DNA of 64,000 bases, from positions 5,941,001 through 6,005,000 of the forward strand of contig NZ_CP083950.1 of NCBI RefSeq assembly GCF_006439395.2. Direction: 5' to 3'. The position numbers and the translations under genes were made by a program. Under the pieces are notes generated by a model that had not been told where the DNA came from, searched no databases, and worked only from the letters and a program-made list of their open reading frames with translations. The stretch is from Mesorhizobium sp. B4-1-4. GTDB taxonomy: Bacteria > Pseudomonadota > Alphaproteobacteria > Rhizobiales > Rhizobiaceae. Shown one piece after another: positions 18,096 to 26,560 of this stretch (the first letter of the stretch is position 1; every line of letters begins with the position of its first letter).

Positions 18096-18289
18096 CCTAG
18101 GGTCTGCGCCGCGTCGCTTCGCTCCTTGCTACGCGCTAGGATGACGAAGGGACGAGTAGCTTGCGGCCAGTCGCCAAGGTTTACGAGGCCAATCTGCTGC
18201 TTCCGCGATTTGGCCAAAAAACACCCCGGTCTTCGTCATCCTAGGGTGGAGCAGGAGCGAAGCGACGTAGCGGAAACCCTAGGATCCAT
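18096..18289. repeat. Long palindromic intergenic repeat, interrupted by the IS
   Basis: The left arm (CCTAGGGTCTGCGCC... to GATGACGAAG near 18147) is an imperfect reverse complement of the right arm (CTTCGTCATCCTAGGG near 18232 to AACCCTAGGATCCAT ending about 18290), with roughly 60-bp arms around an 85-bp centre. The missing start of the left arm, ATGGATCCTAGG, is at 17081-17092 on the other side of the IS481 element. This is a REP-like family element; both ends carry the CTAG core that IS481 targets. Confidence 0.8.
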
Positions 18290-18348
18290 TCCGTGACTTG
18301 CAAGCGACGCAGCATTGCAGAACCACGGCACTTTCTGGATGACGGCTT

Positions 18349-19626
18349 TCAGCCGCCCGACTTGGGCACCAGCAGCGGAATGATGCGGTCGCTTTTGGCG
18401 ACCGAGGGCCGTCCCGCCGAGCCGTAGGGAATGCCGAGTGCATCCCAGGTCTCGACCAGCGCGTCCTGCAGTTCGGCGATCAGCGCGTCCGAATGGAACG
18501 GCGTTGGCGTGATGCGTAGCCGCTCCGTGCCGCGCGGCACGGTCGGATAGTTGATTGGCTGGATGTAGAGGCCGTGGACGCCGAGCAGGCGGTCGCTGGC
18601 CATCTTGCACAGCTCCGGATCGCCTACCAGCAGCGGCACGATGTGGGTCGGAGAGTCCATCACCGGCAGGCCGGCGGCCGACAGGATCTGCTTGGTGCGG
18701 CTCGCCTGCTGCTGCTGGGCCTCGCGCTCGGTCTGCGATTGCTTGAGATGGCGGATCGAGGTGGTGGCCGCGGCGGCGATCGCCGGCGGCAGCGCCGTGG
18801 TGAAGATGAAGCCCGGCGCATAGGAGCGCACCGCGTCGATGACGGCACTGGTGCCGGTGATGTAGCCGCCCAGCGTGCCGAACGCCTTGGCGAGCGTGCC
18901 TTCGATGACGTCGATGCGATCGGCCAGCCCCTCGCGCTCGGTGATGCCGCCGCCGCGTGGGCCGTACATGCCCACGGCATGGACCTCGTCGATATAGGTC
19001 ATGGCGTTGTAGCGCTCGGCGAGCTCGACGATCTCTCTGATCGGCGCGATGTCGCCATCCATCGAATAGACGCTTTCGAAGACGATCAGCTTGGCGCGTT
19101 CGCGCCCCGCCGCCTGCAGTAGGCTTTCCAGATGCGCGACGTCATTGTGGCGGAAGATCTTCTTCTCGGCGCCCGAGCGCCGCACGCCCTCGATCATCGA
19201 GGCATGGTTCAACTCGTCCGAGATGATCAGGCAATTGGGCAAGAGCCGCGCGATGGTCGAGATCGACGCTTCGTTGGAGACGAAGCCGGAGGTGAATACC
19301 AGGGCCGCTTCCTTGCCGTGCAGGTCGGCAAGCTCATGCTCGAGCTCGACCAGCGGGTTGGAGGTGCCCGAAATGTTGCGGGTGCCGCCGGCGCCCGAGC
19401 CCATCTTGCCGGCCGCGTTCTGGAACGCGGCGATGACGTCGGCGTGCTGGCCCATACCGAGATAGTCATTGGAACACCAGACGGTGATTTCCTCGGCGCG
19501 GCCGTTGGAGCGCCAGATGGCGCGCGGAAACTTGCCCGCGATACGCTCGAGGTCGGCGAAGACGCGGTAGCGACGCTCGGCATGGAGTTGGTCGATCGCT
19601 TCTTCGAAGAACCGCTGGTAATTCAT
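18349..19626 (-). CDS. hemA: 5-aminolevulinate synthase
   Basis: A 425-residue PLP enzyme joining glycine and succinyl-CoA to form 5-aminolevulinate, the first tetrapyrrole precursor in alphaproteobacteria. It opens with the family start MNYQRFFEEAIDQLHAERRY. Cofactor residues: NDYLGMG (53-59), GSGAGGTRNISG (77-88), Asp213 and His216 in YIDEVHAVG, and Schiff-base Lys247 in TLAKAFGTLGG. The start at 19626 matches the family; an upstream in-frame extension to 19752 looks non-coding. In rhizobia this enzyme supplies haem for free-living growth and symbiosis. Monocistronic here. Confidence 0.97.
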   Translation of the reverse strand: MNYQRFFEEAIDQLHAERRYRVFADLERIAGKFPRAIWRSNGRAEEITVWCSNDYLGMGQHADVIAAFQNAAGKMGSGAGGTRNISGTSNPLVELEHELADLHGKEAALVFTSGFVSNEASISTIARLLPNCLIISDELNHASMIEGVRRSGAEKKIFRHNDVAHLESLLQAAGRERAKLIVFESVYSMDGDIAPIREIVELAERYNAMTYIDEVHAVGMYGPRGGGITEREGLADRIDVIEGTLAKAFGTLGGYITGTSAVIDAVRSYAPGFIFTTALPPAIAAAATTSIRHLKQSQTEREAQQQQASRTKQILSAAGLPVMDSPTHIVPLLVGDPELCKMASDRLLGVHGLYIQPINYPTVPRGTERLRITPTPFHSDALIAELQDALVETWDALGIPYGSAGRPSVAKSDRIIPLLVPKSGG

Positions 19627-19906
19627 GTCGACTTCCCAATTTTGCGCGGGATCATAATCATTGGCCGATTGGTCGTCCACCGGGCCATTTTGGTCAAAAT
19701 GCCACGCCCCGCACCTGTTCCTAACGAGGGCGGATCGTGGCCTATTCTCCATTCACGATACGCTCTGTGGATCACGTTTGTTTCAGCACGATGCCACATC
19801 AAGTGAACGCCGGTTACCAAGGGTTCTAATGGCCATCCGGCAGGCTTTCCAGTAAGGCGGTGTTTGAGACAGTTTCCGATAAATCTTGGGTAAGCGAGGA
19901 CTTGGG

Positions 19907-20902
19907 ATGACGGTTTTGGTGACAGGTGGTGCCGGCTACATCGGCAGCCACATGGTCTGGGAATTGCTGGATGCCGGCGAGAGCGTGGTCGTTCTCGACC
20001 GGCTTTCCACCGGCTTCGAATGGGCGGTTGCGCCAGAAGCAAAGCTGGTCGTCGGTGATGTCGCCGACAGGGAATTGGTAGGCTCGATCATCCGGGACAA
20101 CAAGGTCGACGCGATCATCCATTTCGCCGGCTCGATCGTGGTCCCCGAATCCGTCGCCGATCCGCTCGCTTATTACGAGAACAACACCTGCAAGACACGC
20201 ACGCTGATCGAGACCGCCGTGCGCGAAGGCGTGCCGAATTTCATCTTTTCCTCGACAGCCGCCGTCTATGGCGGCGCCGGGCTGGAACCGGTGCGCGAGG
20301 ATGCCCGCCTGGCGCCGGAATCGCCCTATGGTCTGTCCAAGCTGATGAGCGAATGGATGCTGCGCGATGCTGGCCAGGCGCACGGCCTGCGCTATACCGC
20401 GCTGCGCTACTTCAACGTTGCCGGCGCCGACCCGAAGGGCCGCACCGGCCAGTCTACCCCTGGCGCCACCCACCTCATCAAGGTCGCTTGCGAAACCGCG
20501 CTCGGCAAGCGTCCGTTCATGCAGGTCTTCGGCACCGATTATCCGACGCCTGACGGCACCTGCATGCGCGACTATATCCATGTCAGCGATCTGGCCGCCG
20601 CGCACCGGCTGGCCCTGCAGCGGCTGCGCGCCGGGGGACAAAGCCTCGTTGCCAATTGCGGCTACAGCCATGGCTATTCGGTGCTCGAGGTGATCGACAG
20701 CGCGCGCCGCGCCTTCGGCCGGGATTTCGAGGTGAGAATGGGCGACCGGCGTCCCGGCGACGCCGCTGCCGTGGTCGCCAATTCGGATCTTGCCCGCGCG
20801 GAACTCGGCTGGACGCCGCAACGCGATGATCTCGACCAGATCGTCAAGGATGCGCTCGCCTGGGAACGCATCCTGACCGGCAAGAACTCCGCGCGGGGCT
20901 GA
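19907..20902 (+). CDS. galE: UDP-glucose 4-epimerase
   Basis: A 331-residue extended short-chain dehydrogenase. NAD-binding GGAGYIGSH (7-15), catalytic Ser in FSSTAAVYG (114-122) and Tyr141-x3-Lys145 in YGLSKLMSE; sugar-binding RYFNVAGADP and the C-terminal GWTPQRDDL are as in GalE. It interconverts UDP-glucose and UDP-galactose (or related sugars) for exopolysaccharide and LPS. The ATG at 19907 follows GAGGA at 7 nt. Divergent from hemA across a 280-bp spacer. Confidence 0.93.
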   Translation: MTVLVTGGAGYIGSHMVWELLDAGESVVVLDRLSTGFEWAVAPEAKLVVGDVADRELVGSIIRDNKVDAIIHFAGSIVVPESVADPLAYYENNTCKTRTLIETAVREGVPNFIFSSTAAVYGGAGLEPVREDARLAPESPYGLSKLMSEWMLRDAGQAHGLRYTALRYFNVAGADPKGRTGQSTPGATHLIKVACETALGKRPFMQVFGTDYPTPDGTCMRDYIHVSDLAAAHRLALQRLRAGGQSLVANCGYSHGYSVLEVIDSARRAFGRDFEVRMGDRRPGDAAAVVANSDLARAELGWTPQRDDLDQIVKDALAWERILTGKNSARG

Positions 20903-20954
20903 ACCACAGCCCTCCTTTTGGACGCGCCAAGGACGCCGCACACCTGATGATTTT

Positions 20955-20994
20955 GCGCGTGATCCGTTCCGAACTCCGGTTCGGGGGCATGCGC
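20955..20994. repeat. Rhizobial palindromic element
   Basis: GCGCGTGATCC at the left is balanced by GGGCATGCGC at the right, and the centre forms a CCGAAC/GTTCGG hairpin with loop TCCG. This resembles the RPE/REP-like palindromes scattered between genes in rhizobia. It lies 52 bp after galE and could also act as a transcript 3' end. Confidence 0.6.
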
Positions 20995-21102
20995 GGGGAG
21001 CTGTTGGGCCAAGGGCTCGCGGGGCGCATTCATACGCGGTATTGAGGCTCATCGGGAGGCGGTGCGCGGAAGCTTCCGCCGGCATGATCTTTGGGGAGGC
21101 GC

Positions 21103-22362
21103 ATGAAGATTTTGGTGCTCGGAGCCGGCGTCGTTGGCACGGCCGCCGCCTATTACCTGGCAAGCGACGGCCACGACGTGACGGTGATCGAGCGCCATGA
21201 AGCGGCGGCGCGCGGCACCAGCCGCTCGAACGCAGGTTTGGTCTCGCCAGGCGACGCCACCGCCTGGGCCTCGCCTTCTGCGCTGAAGACCTTCCTGCGG
21301 GGGCTCTGGAATCATGATCTCGGTATCAAGGTCAGGCTGAGTCTCGATCCTTATTTTTATGCCTGGAGCCTGCGCTTTCTGCGCGAATGCACCGTGGCGC
21401 GCATGCGCGCCAACACCAGCGTCAAGCTGCGGCTCGCGCTCTATTCGCGCGATTGCATCAACGCCCTCTCGGAGACCACCGGCATCCACTACGACGAGCG
21501 CAAGCGGGGTATCCTGTACTTCTTCCGCACGCAGAAGAGCCTGGACACGGGCACTGACAACTACCGCTATCTCGGCGAGCACGGCCTGCCGATCGAGATC
21601 GTCGGCCGCGACCGGCTGGTCGAACTGGAGCCGGGGCTGGCCGGTGTCAAGGAAAAGATCGCCGGCGGTGTCTACTCCCCGATCGACCAGACCGGCGATT
21701 CCAAACAACTCGCCGACAAGCTCGCCGCCTATGCAGCCGATAAGCTCGGCGTCAAATTCCTGTTCGGAACGACCGTTCAGGGCCTCGACATCGAGGGCGA
21801 CACCGTGCGCGCCGTCATGACGTCGGCCGGCCCTGTCACGGGCGACGCCGTCGTGATCTCGATGGGGCCGGAAAGCGGCCTGCTCGGCCGTCGTTACGGC
21901 ATCGATCTGCCTGTCTATCCGGTGAAGGGCTATACCGTGACCGTCCCGCTCGAGGACGAGAACAAAGGACCGACCATGGGCGGCGCCGACGAGGACAGGC
22001 TCATCGGCTATTCGCGGCTCGGCAACCGCTTGCGCATGTCGTCCACCGCGGAGTTCACCGGCTTCGACCGCGGCTTCAAGCCGAGCGATTTCAGCTCCAT
22101 CCTGAACACCGGCAAGGATCTGTTCCCGGGCGCGTTCGACGAGAAGAAGGCGCTGCTTTGGGCAGGCCTGAGACCGATGATGCCGAATTCGGTGCCCGTC
22201 TTCGGCCAGGCGAAATACCGCAACCTCTATCTCGATACCGGCCATGGTCATCTCGGCTGGACGATGGCCTGCGGCTCCGGAAAATTCCTCTCCGACCTCG
22301 TCGCCGGCCGCAAGCCGGAGATCGATCCGCAGGGACTGCTTTATGGGACGGCGCCGCGCTGA
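21103..22362 (+). CDS. dadA: D-amino acid dehydrogenase, small subunit type
   Basis: A 419-residue FAD-dependent oxidase of the DAO fold: GAGVVGTAAAYYLASDGHDVTVIER at the N-terminus binds FAD, then the SRSNAGLVSPG segment typical of DadA, and LDTGHGHLGWTMACGSG at the C-terminus. It converts D-amino acids to oxo acids with electrons passed to quinone. The start at 21103 is set by GGGGAGGCGC directly upstream. No alanine racemase or Lrp gene is adjacent, unlike many dad operons. Confidence 0.9.
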   Translation: MKILVLGAGVVGTAAAYYLASDGHDVTVIERHEAAARGTSRSNAGLVSPGDATAWASPSALKTFLRGLWNHDLGIKVRLSLDPYFYAWSLRFLRECTVARMRANTSVKLRLALYSRDCINALSETTGIHYDERKRGILYFFRTQKSLDTGTDNYRYLGEHGLPIEIVGRDRLVELEPGLAGVKEKIAGGVYSPIDQTGDSKQLADKLAAYAADKLGVKFLFGTTVQGLDIEGDTVRAVMTSAGPVTGDAVVISMGPESGLLGRRYGIDLPVYPVKGYTVTVPLEDENKGPTMGGADEDRLIGYSRLGNRLRMSSTAEFTGFDRGFKPSDFSSILNTGKDLFPGAFDEKKALLWAGLRPMMPNSVPVFGQAKYRNLYLDTGHGHLGWTMACGSGKFLSDLVAGRKPEIDPQGLLYGTAPR

Positions 22363-22670
22363 AATGTTATCATTGCCGAGGTTGGCGCCGCCCCACATCC
22401 CCCTGCCGGTGTCCAGCCGATAGATGGGTAACACTTTGAACCGGATAGATAGGTAACAGTTTTCTCCCTCATGATGGGTTCGCCGCAACGGCGGCGATCG
22501 GCGAAACCGTCGATGGCGGCGTCTTTCTCCCCGTCACAATACGGGGAGTTGAGGCGTGATCCGCGCAGCGGACGAAAAGCCAATTGCTTGGCTTTTTGAG
22601 CGACGAACGTCCGGCAGGCAATGAGGGGGAGGCCGGCCTGTCAAGCAAGGCTGGGTAGCGATGCCGCAAC
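22363..22670. other. Intergenic mosaic with possible IS-end remnant
   Basis: No gene supported. At about 22419-22462 two direct copies of GATAGATGGGTAACA / GATAGATAGGTAACA lie 25 bp apart, like the doubled ends of some rhizobial insertion sequences. From about 22530 a CTCCCCGTCACAATACGGGG hairpin and GGCAGGCAATGAGGGGG match pieces of the mosaic repeats at 25380 and 32381. This looks like a patchwork of repeat fragments between dadA and rhaK, which run towards each other. Confidence 0.5.
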
Positions 22671-24041
22671 TTATGTCCTGACGGCCTTTTGCCACGCCCT
22701 TGCATAGTCGCCCCAATCCCCATCGGCCGGCGGCTCAGTTCGCTCGCCTTTGCTCGTAGCCGTGGCGCCGTCCGACGCGATCAGCGCCGCGCCGATGCTG
22801 GTGCCGGTCGAGGTCTCCGACGCGACGACCGGCCGCCCTGTCGCTGCCGCCAGCATGCGGATGAAAGGCCGGTTTTGGGCAAACGGCCCTTCGACCGTCG
22901 TCGGACCGTCGCCGCCGATGAGGTCGAGGCAGGTCGCGGTCATCAGCGCAAGGTAGAACGAAATCGCGGCGAAACGCTGCCCGGGACTGGAATTCTCCGC
23001 ATTGCTCCATTGCGCGGTGCGGTGCGGGAAAGGCCCGGAGCCCTGCTGGGCGGAGGGCAGAAGCAAGACCCTTCGCGCCAGCACGGCGGCAACGTCGTCT
23101 TCGCTCGAATCCTGCGGCTTGTCCTCGGTCAGCAGCGAGAACTCCCGACCACCCATGAAGCGCGCCGAGGGCACCGGATCGCCGAGCGCATTGACATTGA
23201 CCAGTGTGTCCCGCGCCGGGTCGAGCGCGATCTTTTTGCCGCCCACCGCCATCGACACCACCCAGGTGCCGGTCGAGACGACCGAGAACGGTGGCGTGTC
23301 GGCAAGGAGATGCGGCAGCAGCGAGGCGTTGGAATCATGCAGCCCGCAAAACACCAGCGTTTGCGGGTCGAGGCCGGTCTGCCGGGCAAGGGCCGGCAGG
23401 ATCGGCCCCAGCCGGTCCTTCGCCGGTCGCACCGGCACCATCAGCCGACGCCAATCCAGTTTGTCGACCATCGAGGAGAAATCGGCGGTCCACGGGTTCC
23501 ACAGATCGGTGTGGCAGCCGAGCGACGTCACCTCGTTGGTGGCGATGCCGGTCAGCCGCAGCGCCCAATATTGCGGGTACATCAGCATCGCGGTGGCCCT
23601 GGCGAACTCCGCCGGGAAACGCTTCTGCTGCCAGAAGAATTGCGCACCGAGATTGAGGCCGAGCGGCAAGCGCGGCGTGCCGGTCTCGGCGAAGGGCGGG
23701 CGGATCGCGTCATAGTCCGCTGCCAGTCTGTCGGGACCGTCGAACTCATAATCGAGGACGGGCAACACGAGTTCGCCCGCTGCGTCGACCAGCACGCCTG
23801 TCGCGCCGTGGGTGGTGATCGAAATGGCGTCGGTGCGCTGCTCGCGGTTGAGGCCCGCCAGGCTGTCGAGGATGAAATCCCACAGCGTTTCGACATCGTG
23901 ATGCGGGTAGGGCGCCTGGCGCACCGGCTCATTCGCCATGCGACGCAGCGCGACCTCGCTCAAGGTGACGAGATCGACCAGCGCCACCTTGGCATTGGTC
24001 TTGCCGATGTCGATGACGGCGATGTGGCGTATCGTGCTCAT
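22671..24041 (-). CDS. rhaK: FGGY carbohydrate kinase, L-rhamnulose kinase
   Basis: A 456-residue ASKHA-fold sugar kinase: phosphate-1 loop VIDIGKTNAKVALVD at the start, THGATG in the first domain, and the second domain with VSTGTWVVSM and FMGGREF. In R. leguminosarum RhaK phosphorylates L-rhamnulose and is also needed for activity of the rhamnose ABC transporter. It is the last gene of the minus-strand rhaRSTPQ-rhaM-rhaK operon and overlaps rhaM by four bases (ATGA). Context makes the rhamnose assignment stronger than sequence alone. Confidence 0.9.
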   Translation of the reverse strand: MSTIRHIAVIDIGKTNAKVALVDLVTLSEVALRRMANEPVRQAPYPHHDVETLWDFILDSLAGLNREQRTDAISITTHGATGVLVDAAGELVLPVLDYEFDGPDRLAADYDAIRPPFAETGTPRLPLGLNLGAQFFWQQKRFPAEFARATAMLMYPQYWALRLTGIATNEVTSLGCHTDLWNPWTADFSSMVDKLDWRRLMVPVRPAKDRLGPILPALARQTGLDPQTLVFCGLHDSNASLLPHLLADTPPFSVVSTGTWVVSMAVGGKKIALDPARDTLVNVNALGDPVPSARFMGGREFSLLTEDKPQDSSEDDVAAVLARRVLLLPSAQQGSGPFPHRTAQWSNAENSSPGQRFAAISFYLALMTATCLDLIGGDGPTTVEGPFAQNRPFIRMLAAATGRPVVASETSTGTSIGAALIASDGATATSKGERTEPPADGDWGDYARAWQKAVRT

Positions 24042-24355
24042 TCCATATGGAACACGGTTTCCAGTGGAACGGCCACCGGCTCGTTGTCAGGCCTGGTTTC
24101 CATGATATCGGCCATATGAGCCCACCAGCGCCGCATCACCGGATGGTTCGGCAGTTCGGCCATGCCGTGACCATCCCGCCGCCACAGCACACCGAACAGG
24201 ATGTTGGTTTCGTCATCGAGATGGATCGAATAATCGGACACCCCGGCCTGCTTCAGCAGCGCCACCAGCGACGGCCAGATCTCGTCATGGCGCTTCTTGT
24301 ACTCGGCCTTCATGCTGGGCTTGAGCATCATCTTGAACGCGTACTTCTCGGCCAT
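24038..24355 (-). CDS. rhaM: L-rhamnose mutarotase (RhaM/RhaU)
   Basis: A 105-residue ferredoxin-like dimer that interconverts alpha and beta L-rhamnose. Family features are clear: YAFKMMLKPSMKAEYKKRHDEIWP with the catalytic His23 (KRHDEIW), YSIHLDDETNILFG, and the C-terminal WWAHMADIMETRPDNEPV. Called rhaU in R. leguminosarum. Its ATG at 24355 overlaps the rhaQ stop by one base and its stop overlaps rhaK by four, so it is translationally coupled to both. Confidence 0.95.
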   Translation of the reverse strand: MAEKYAFKMMLKPSMKAEYKKRHDEIWPSLVALLKQAGVSDYSIHLDDETNILFGVLWRRDGHGMAELPNHPVMRRWWAHMADIMETRPDNEPVAVPLETVFHME

Positions 24356-25359
24356 CAGCGTCCTCCGCGCAGCCGCCGCCAGACGATCGGCAGCGCGATG
24401 ACGATGATCAGCAGCAGACCGATGAAGATCGACATGACGATGCCTGGCACGTTGAGCAGACCGAGGCCGAATGTCACCAGCCCCATGATGAAGGCGGCGA
24501 GCACGACGCCCGCAATGCTGCCGGCACCGCCGAGAATGCTGACGCCGCCCAGCACCACCATGGTGATGACTTCGAGCTCGTAGCCCTGCGCGATCGATGG
24601 TCGGGTGGAGCCGAGCCGGGAGGTGATCAGCACCGAGGCGATGCCCGACATCAGTCCGGTCAGGCAGAACAGGATGAATTTGATGCGCCCGACGCGCACG
24701 CCGGAGAACTGCGCCGCGACCGGATTGTTGCCGATGGCGAAGACCCGCCGGCCGAAGCTCGTCCGGTGCAGCAGGAACCAGTAGACGACGGCCGCTGTGA
24801 GGAAGAGCACCAGTTCGAACGACACCACCCACCATACATAGGCCTGGCCGAAGAAGGCGAAGCTCTCGGGATAGCCCTTATAGGCCTGGTCGCCGAGGAT
24901 GATGAAGGCGATGCCGCGAAACAGGCTCATCGTGCCGATGGTGACGACGATGGAAGGCAGGCCGAGCCTTGTCACCAGCAAGCCATTGAAGGCGCCGCAG
25001 CCGAGTCCGACGACGATGCCGATCAGCACCAGAACCGGTGTCGCGGCGCCTGCCTGCACCGCCATGCCCATCAGCGTCGAGGCGAGCGCGACGATGGCCG
25101 CGACCGACAGGTCGATCTCGCCCGAAATGATCAGCAACGCCATGGCAAAGGCGATCAGGCCCTTTTCGGTGAAATTGAACGTCAGGTCCGACAGCGAATA
25201 GGGATCGAGGAAATACGGCGAGGCGAAGCTGTTGATGGCGAAGATGAGAACCGCGATGATGACGAGCAGCGCTTCCCACGAGAAGATCGCCGAGGACAGC
25301 GGCTTGTCGAGCCGGTCCGGGATATGGCGCGGGGCAGGGGGCCTGGTTATGTCGGTCAT
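24355..25359 (-). CDS. rhaQ: Rhamnose ABC transporter permease RhaQ
   Basis: A 334-residue BPD_transp_2 permease with 8-10 membrane helices. Family motifs: ISGEIDLSVAAIVALAS after helix 3, FNGLLVTRLGLPSIVVTIGTMSLFRG, and the ATPase-contact loop GNNPVAAQFSGVRVGRIKF. It forms a heterodimer with RhaP in a ribose-type importer powered by RhaT. It is separated from rhaP by 223 bp that hold a mosaic repeat, so the two permease genes of one operon are unusually far apart. Confidence 0.92.
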   Translation of the reverse strand: MTDITRPPAPRHIPDRLDKPLSSAIFSWEALLVIIAVLIFAINSFASPYFLDPYSLSDLTFNFTEKGLIAFAMALLIISGEIDLSVAAIVALASTLMGMAVQAGAATPVLVLIGIVVGLGCGAFNGLLVTRLGLPSIVVTIGTMSLFRGIAFIILGDQAYKGYPESFAFFGQAYVWWVVSFELVLFLTAAVVYWFLLHRTSFGRRVFAIGNNPVAAQFSGVRVGRIKFILFCLTGLMSGIASVLITSRLGSTRPSIAQGYELEVITMVVLGGVSILGGAGSIAGVVLAAFIMGLVTFGLGLLNVPGIVMSIFIGLLLIIVIALPIVWRRLRGGR

Positions 25360-25379
25360 TTGGCCAAACCGATCGAATG

Positions 25380-25509
25380 CTGGCGCCGCCCCTCACCCTT
25401 ACCCTCTCCCCGTATAGAGACGGGGAGAGGGGGGCGCCAGCGCAGGAGCTTCTCCCTTCTCCCCGTCACTATACGGGGAGAAGGTGCCGGCAGGCGGATG
25501 AGGGGCGGC
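25380..25509. repeat. RIME-like mosaic repeat between rhaQ and rhaP
   Basis: About 130 bp starting TGGCGCCGCCCCTCACCCTT and ending GGCAGGCGGATGAGGGGC. It contains two internal hairpins (CTCTCCCCGT/ACGGGGAGAG and CTTCTCCCCGT.../ACGGGGAGAAG) and has near-identical ends and order to the copy at 32381-32518. It fits the rhizobial intergenic mosaic elements. Confidence 0.85.
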
Positions 25510-25582
25510 ACAAACCTTGAAAACAGGACTGTTGCGATCGGCAACAGTCTGACCTCTCGATCCAACCGGAGCGAAGTGCTGT

Positions 25583-26560
25583 TCATACCGCCTCGATCTT
25601 TCTCAGGATGATGCGGCCCTGCTGGCGTTCGCCGCGCGCATTGAGCACGACGGCCAGGATGATGGCGCTGCCCGAAATCGCCATTTGCCAGAAGGGCGAG
25701 ATGTTGATGACCGGAAGCGCGTTGGAGATGATGCCGAGGAACAAGGCGCCAAGCACCGCCCCACCCACTGAGCCGATGCCGCCGGCGATCGAAATGCCGC
25801 CGATGACGCAGGCGGCGATGATGTTGAGCTCATAGCCGTTGGCGACCTCGACCGAGGCAATCACATAGCGCGAGATCCAGAGGTAGCCCGAGAGGCCGCC
25901 GATCATGCCCGAGATGCAGAAAACGATGAATTTCGTGCGCCCGACATCGATCCCGGTATAGACCGACGCCGTCGGGTTGACGCCGATGGCGTAGATCGAG
26001 CGCCCGAGCGCGGTACGCGTCATCAGGACGAAAAACAGTGCAATGACCAGGATGGCGATCCAGGAGAGCACGGGAACGCCGAGGAAGGCGGCGCGCTGGA
26101 AGCCGATGAAATCCGGGCTCATCTTGTCGGCATTAACCCAGGCGCCGCCGGACAGAACGAAGGTGGCGCCGCGATAGATGGTCAACGTGCCCAGTGTCAC
26201 CACGATCGAGGGGATGTTCAGCCGCCACACCAGAAGGCCGTTGATGGCGCCGAGCACCAGCCCGACGGCCAGCGCGATGACGATCAGCAGGGGGATGGGG
26301 ATCGCCGGGTGCGCGGCGTTCAGCATCGCCACCACCATGCCGGTGAAGCACAGGTTGGAAGCCATCGACAAGTCGATCGACCGGGTCAGGATGACCACCA
26401 TCTGGCCGAGCGCCAGGATCATCAGGATCGATGTGTCGTTGAACACCTGGCGCAGATTGCCGGGGTTAGCGAAGGCGGGGAAGCGGGTCGAGATCAAGCC
26501 GATCAGCACGGCGATGGCGGCGAGCAGCCAGATTTCGCGATATTTCAGGATAGCTTTCAT
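25583..26560 (-). CDS. rhaP: Rhamnose ABC transporter permease RhaP
   Basis: A 325-residue BPD_transp_2 permease with hydrophobic helices throughout, the motif LTRSIDLSMASNLCFTGM, INGLLVWRLNIPSIVVTLGT, and the coupling loop GVNPTASVYTGIDVGRTKF. It pairs with RhaQ. The ATG at 26560 opens the family N-terminus (MKAILKYREIWLL) and overlaps the rhaT stop by four bases; a longer frame upstream is antisense-free but lies inside rhaT. Confidence 0.92.
   Translation of the reverse strand: MKAILKYREIWLLAAIAVLIGLISTRFPAFANPGNLRQVFNDTSILMILALGQMVVILTRSIDLSMASNLCFTGMVVAMLNAAHPAIPIPLLIVIALAVGLVLGAINGLLVWRLNIPSIVVTLGTLTIYRGATFVLSGGAWVNADKMSPDFIGFQRAAFLGVPVLSWIAILVIALFFVLMTRTALGRSIYAIGVNPTASVYTGIDVGRTKFIVFCISGMIGGLSGYLWISRYVIASVEVANGYELNIIAACVIGGISIAGGIGSVGGAVLGALFLGIISNALPVINISPFWQMAISGSAIILAVVLNARGERQQGRIILRKIEAV

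Noticed and set aside
19826..21163. Minus-strand open frame of 445 codons opposite galE
   Set aside because: galE has clear motifs and a ribosome site; the opposite frame has no recognisable protein features.
21049..22488. Minus-strand open frame of 479 codons opposite dadA
   Set aside because: Same reason: antisense shadow of a well-supported gene.
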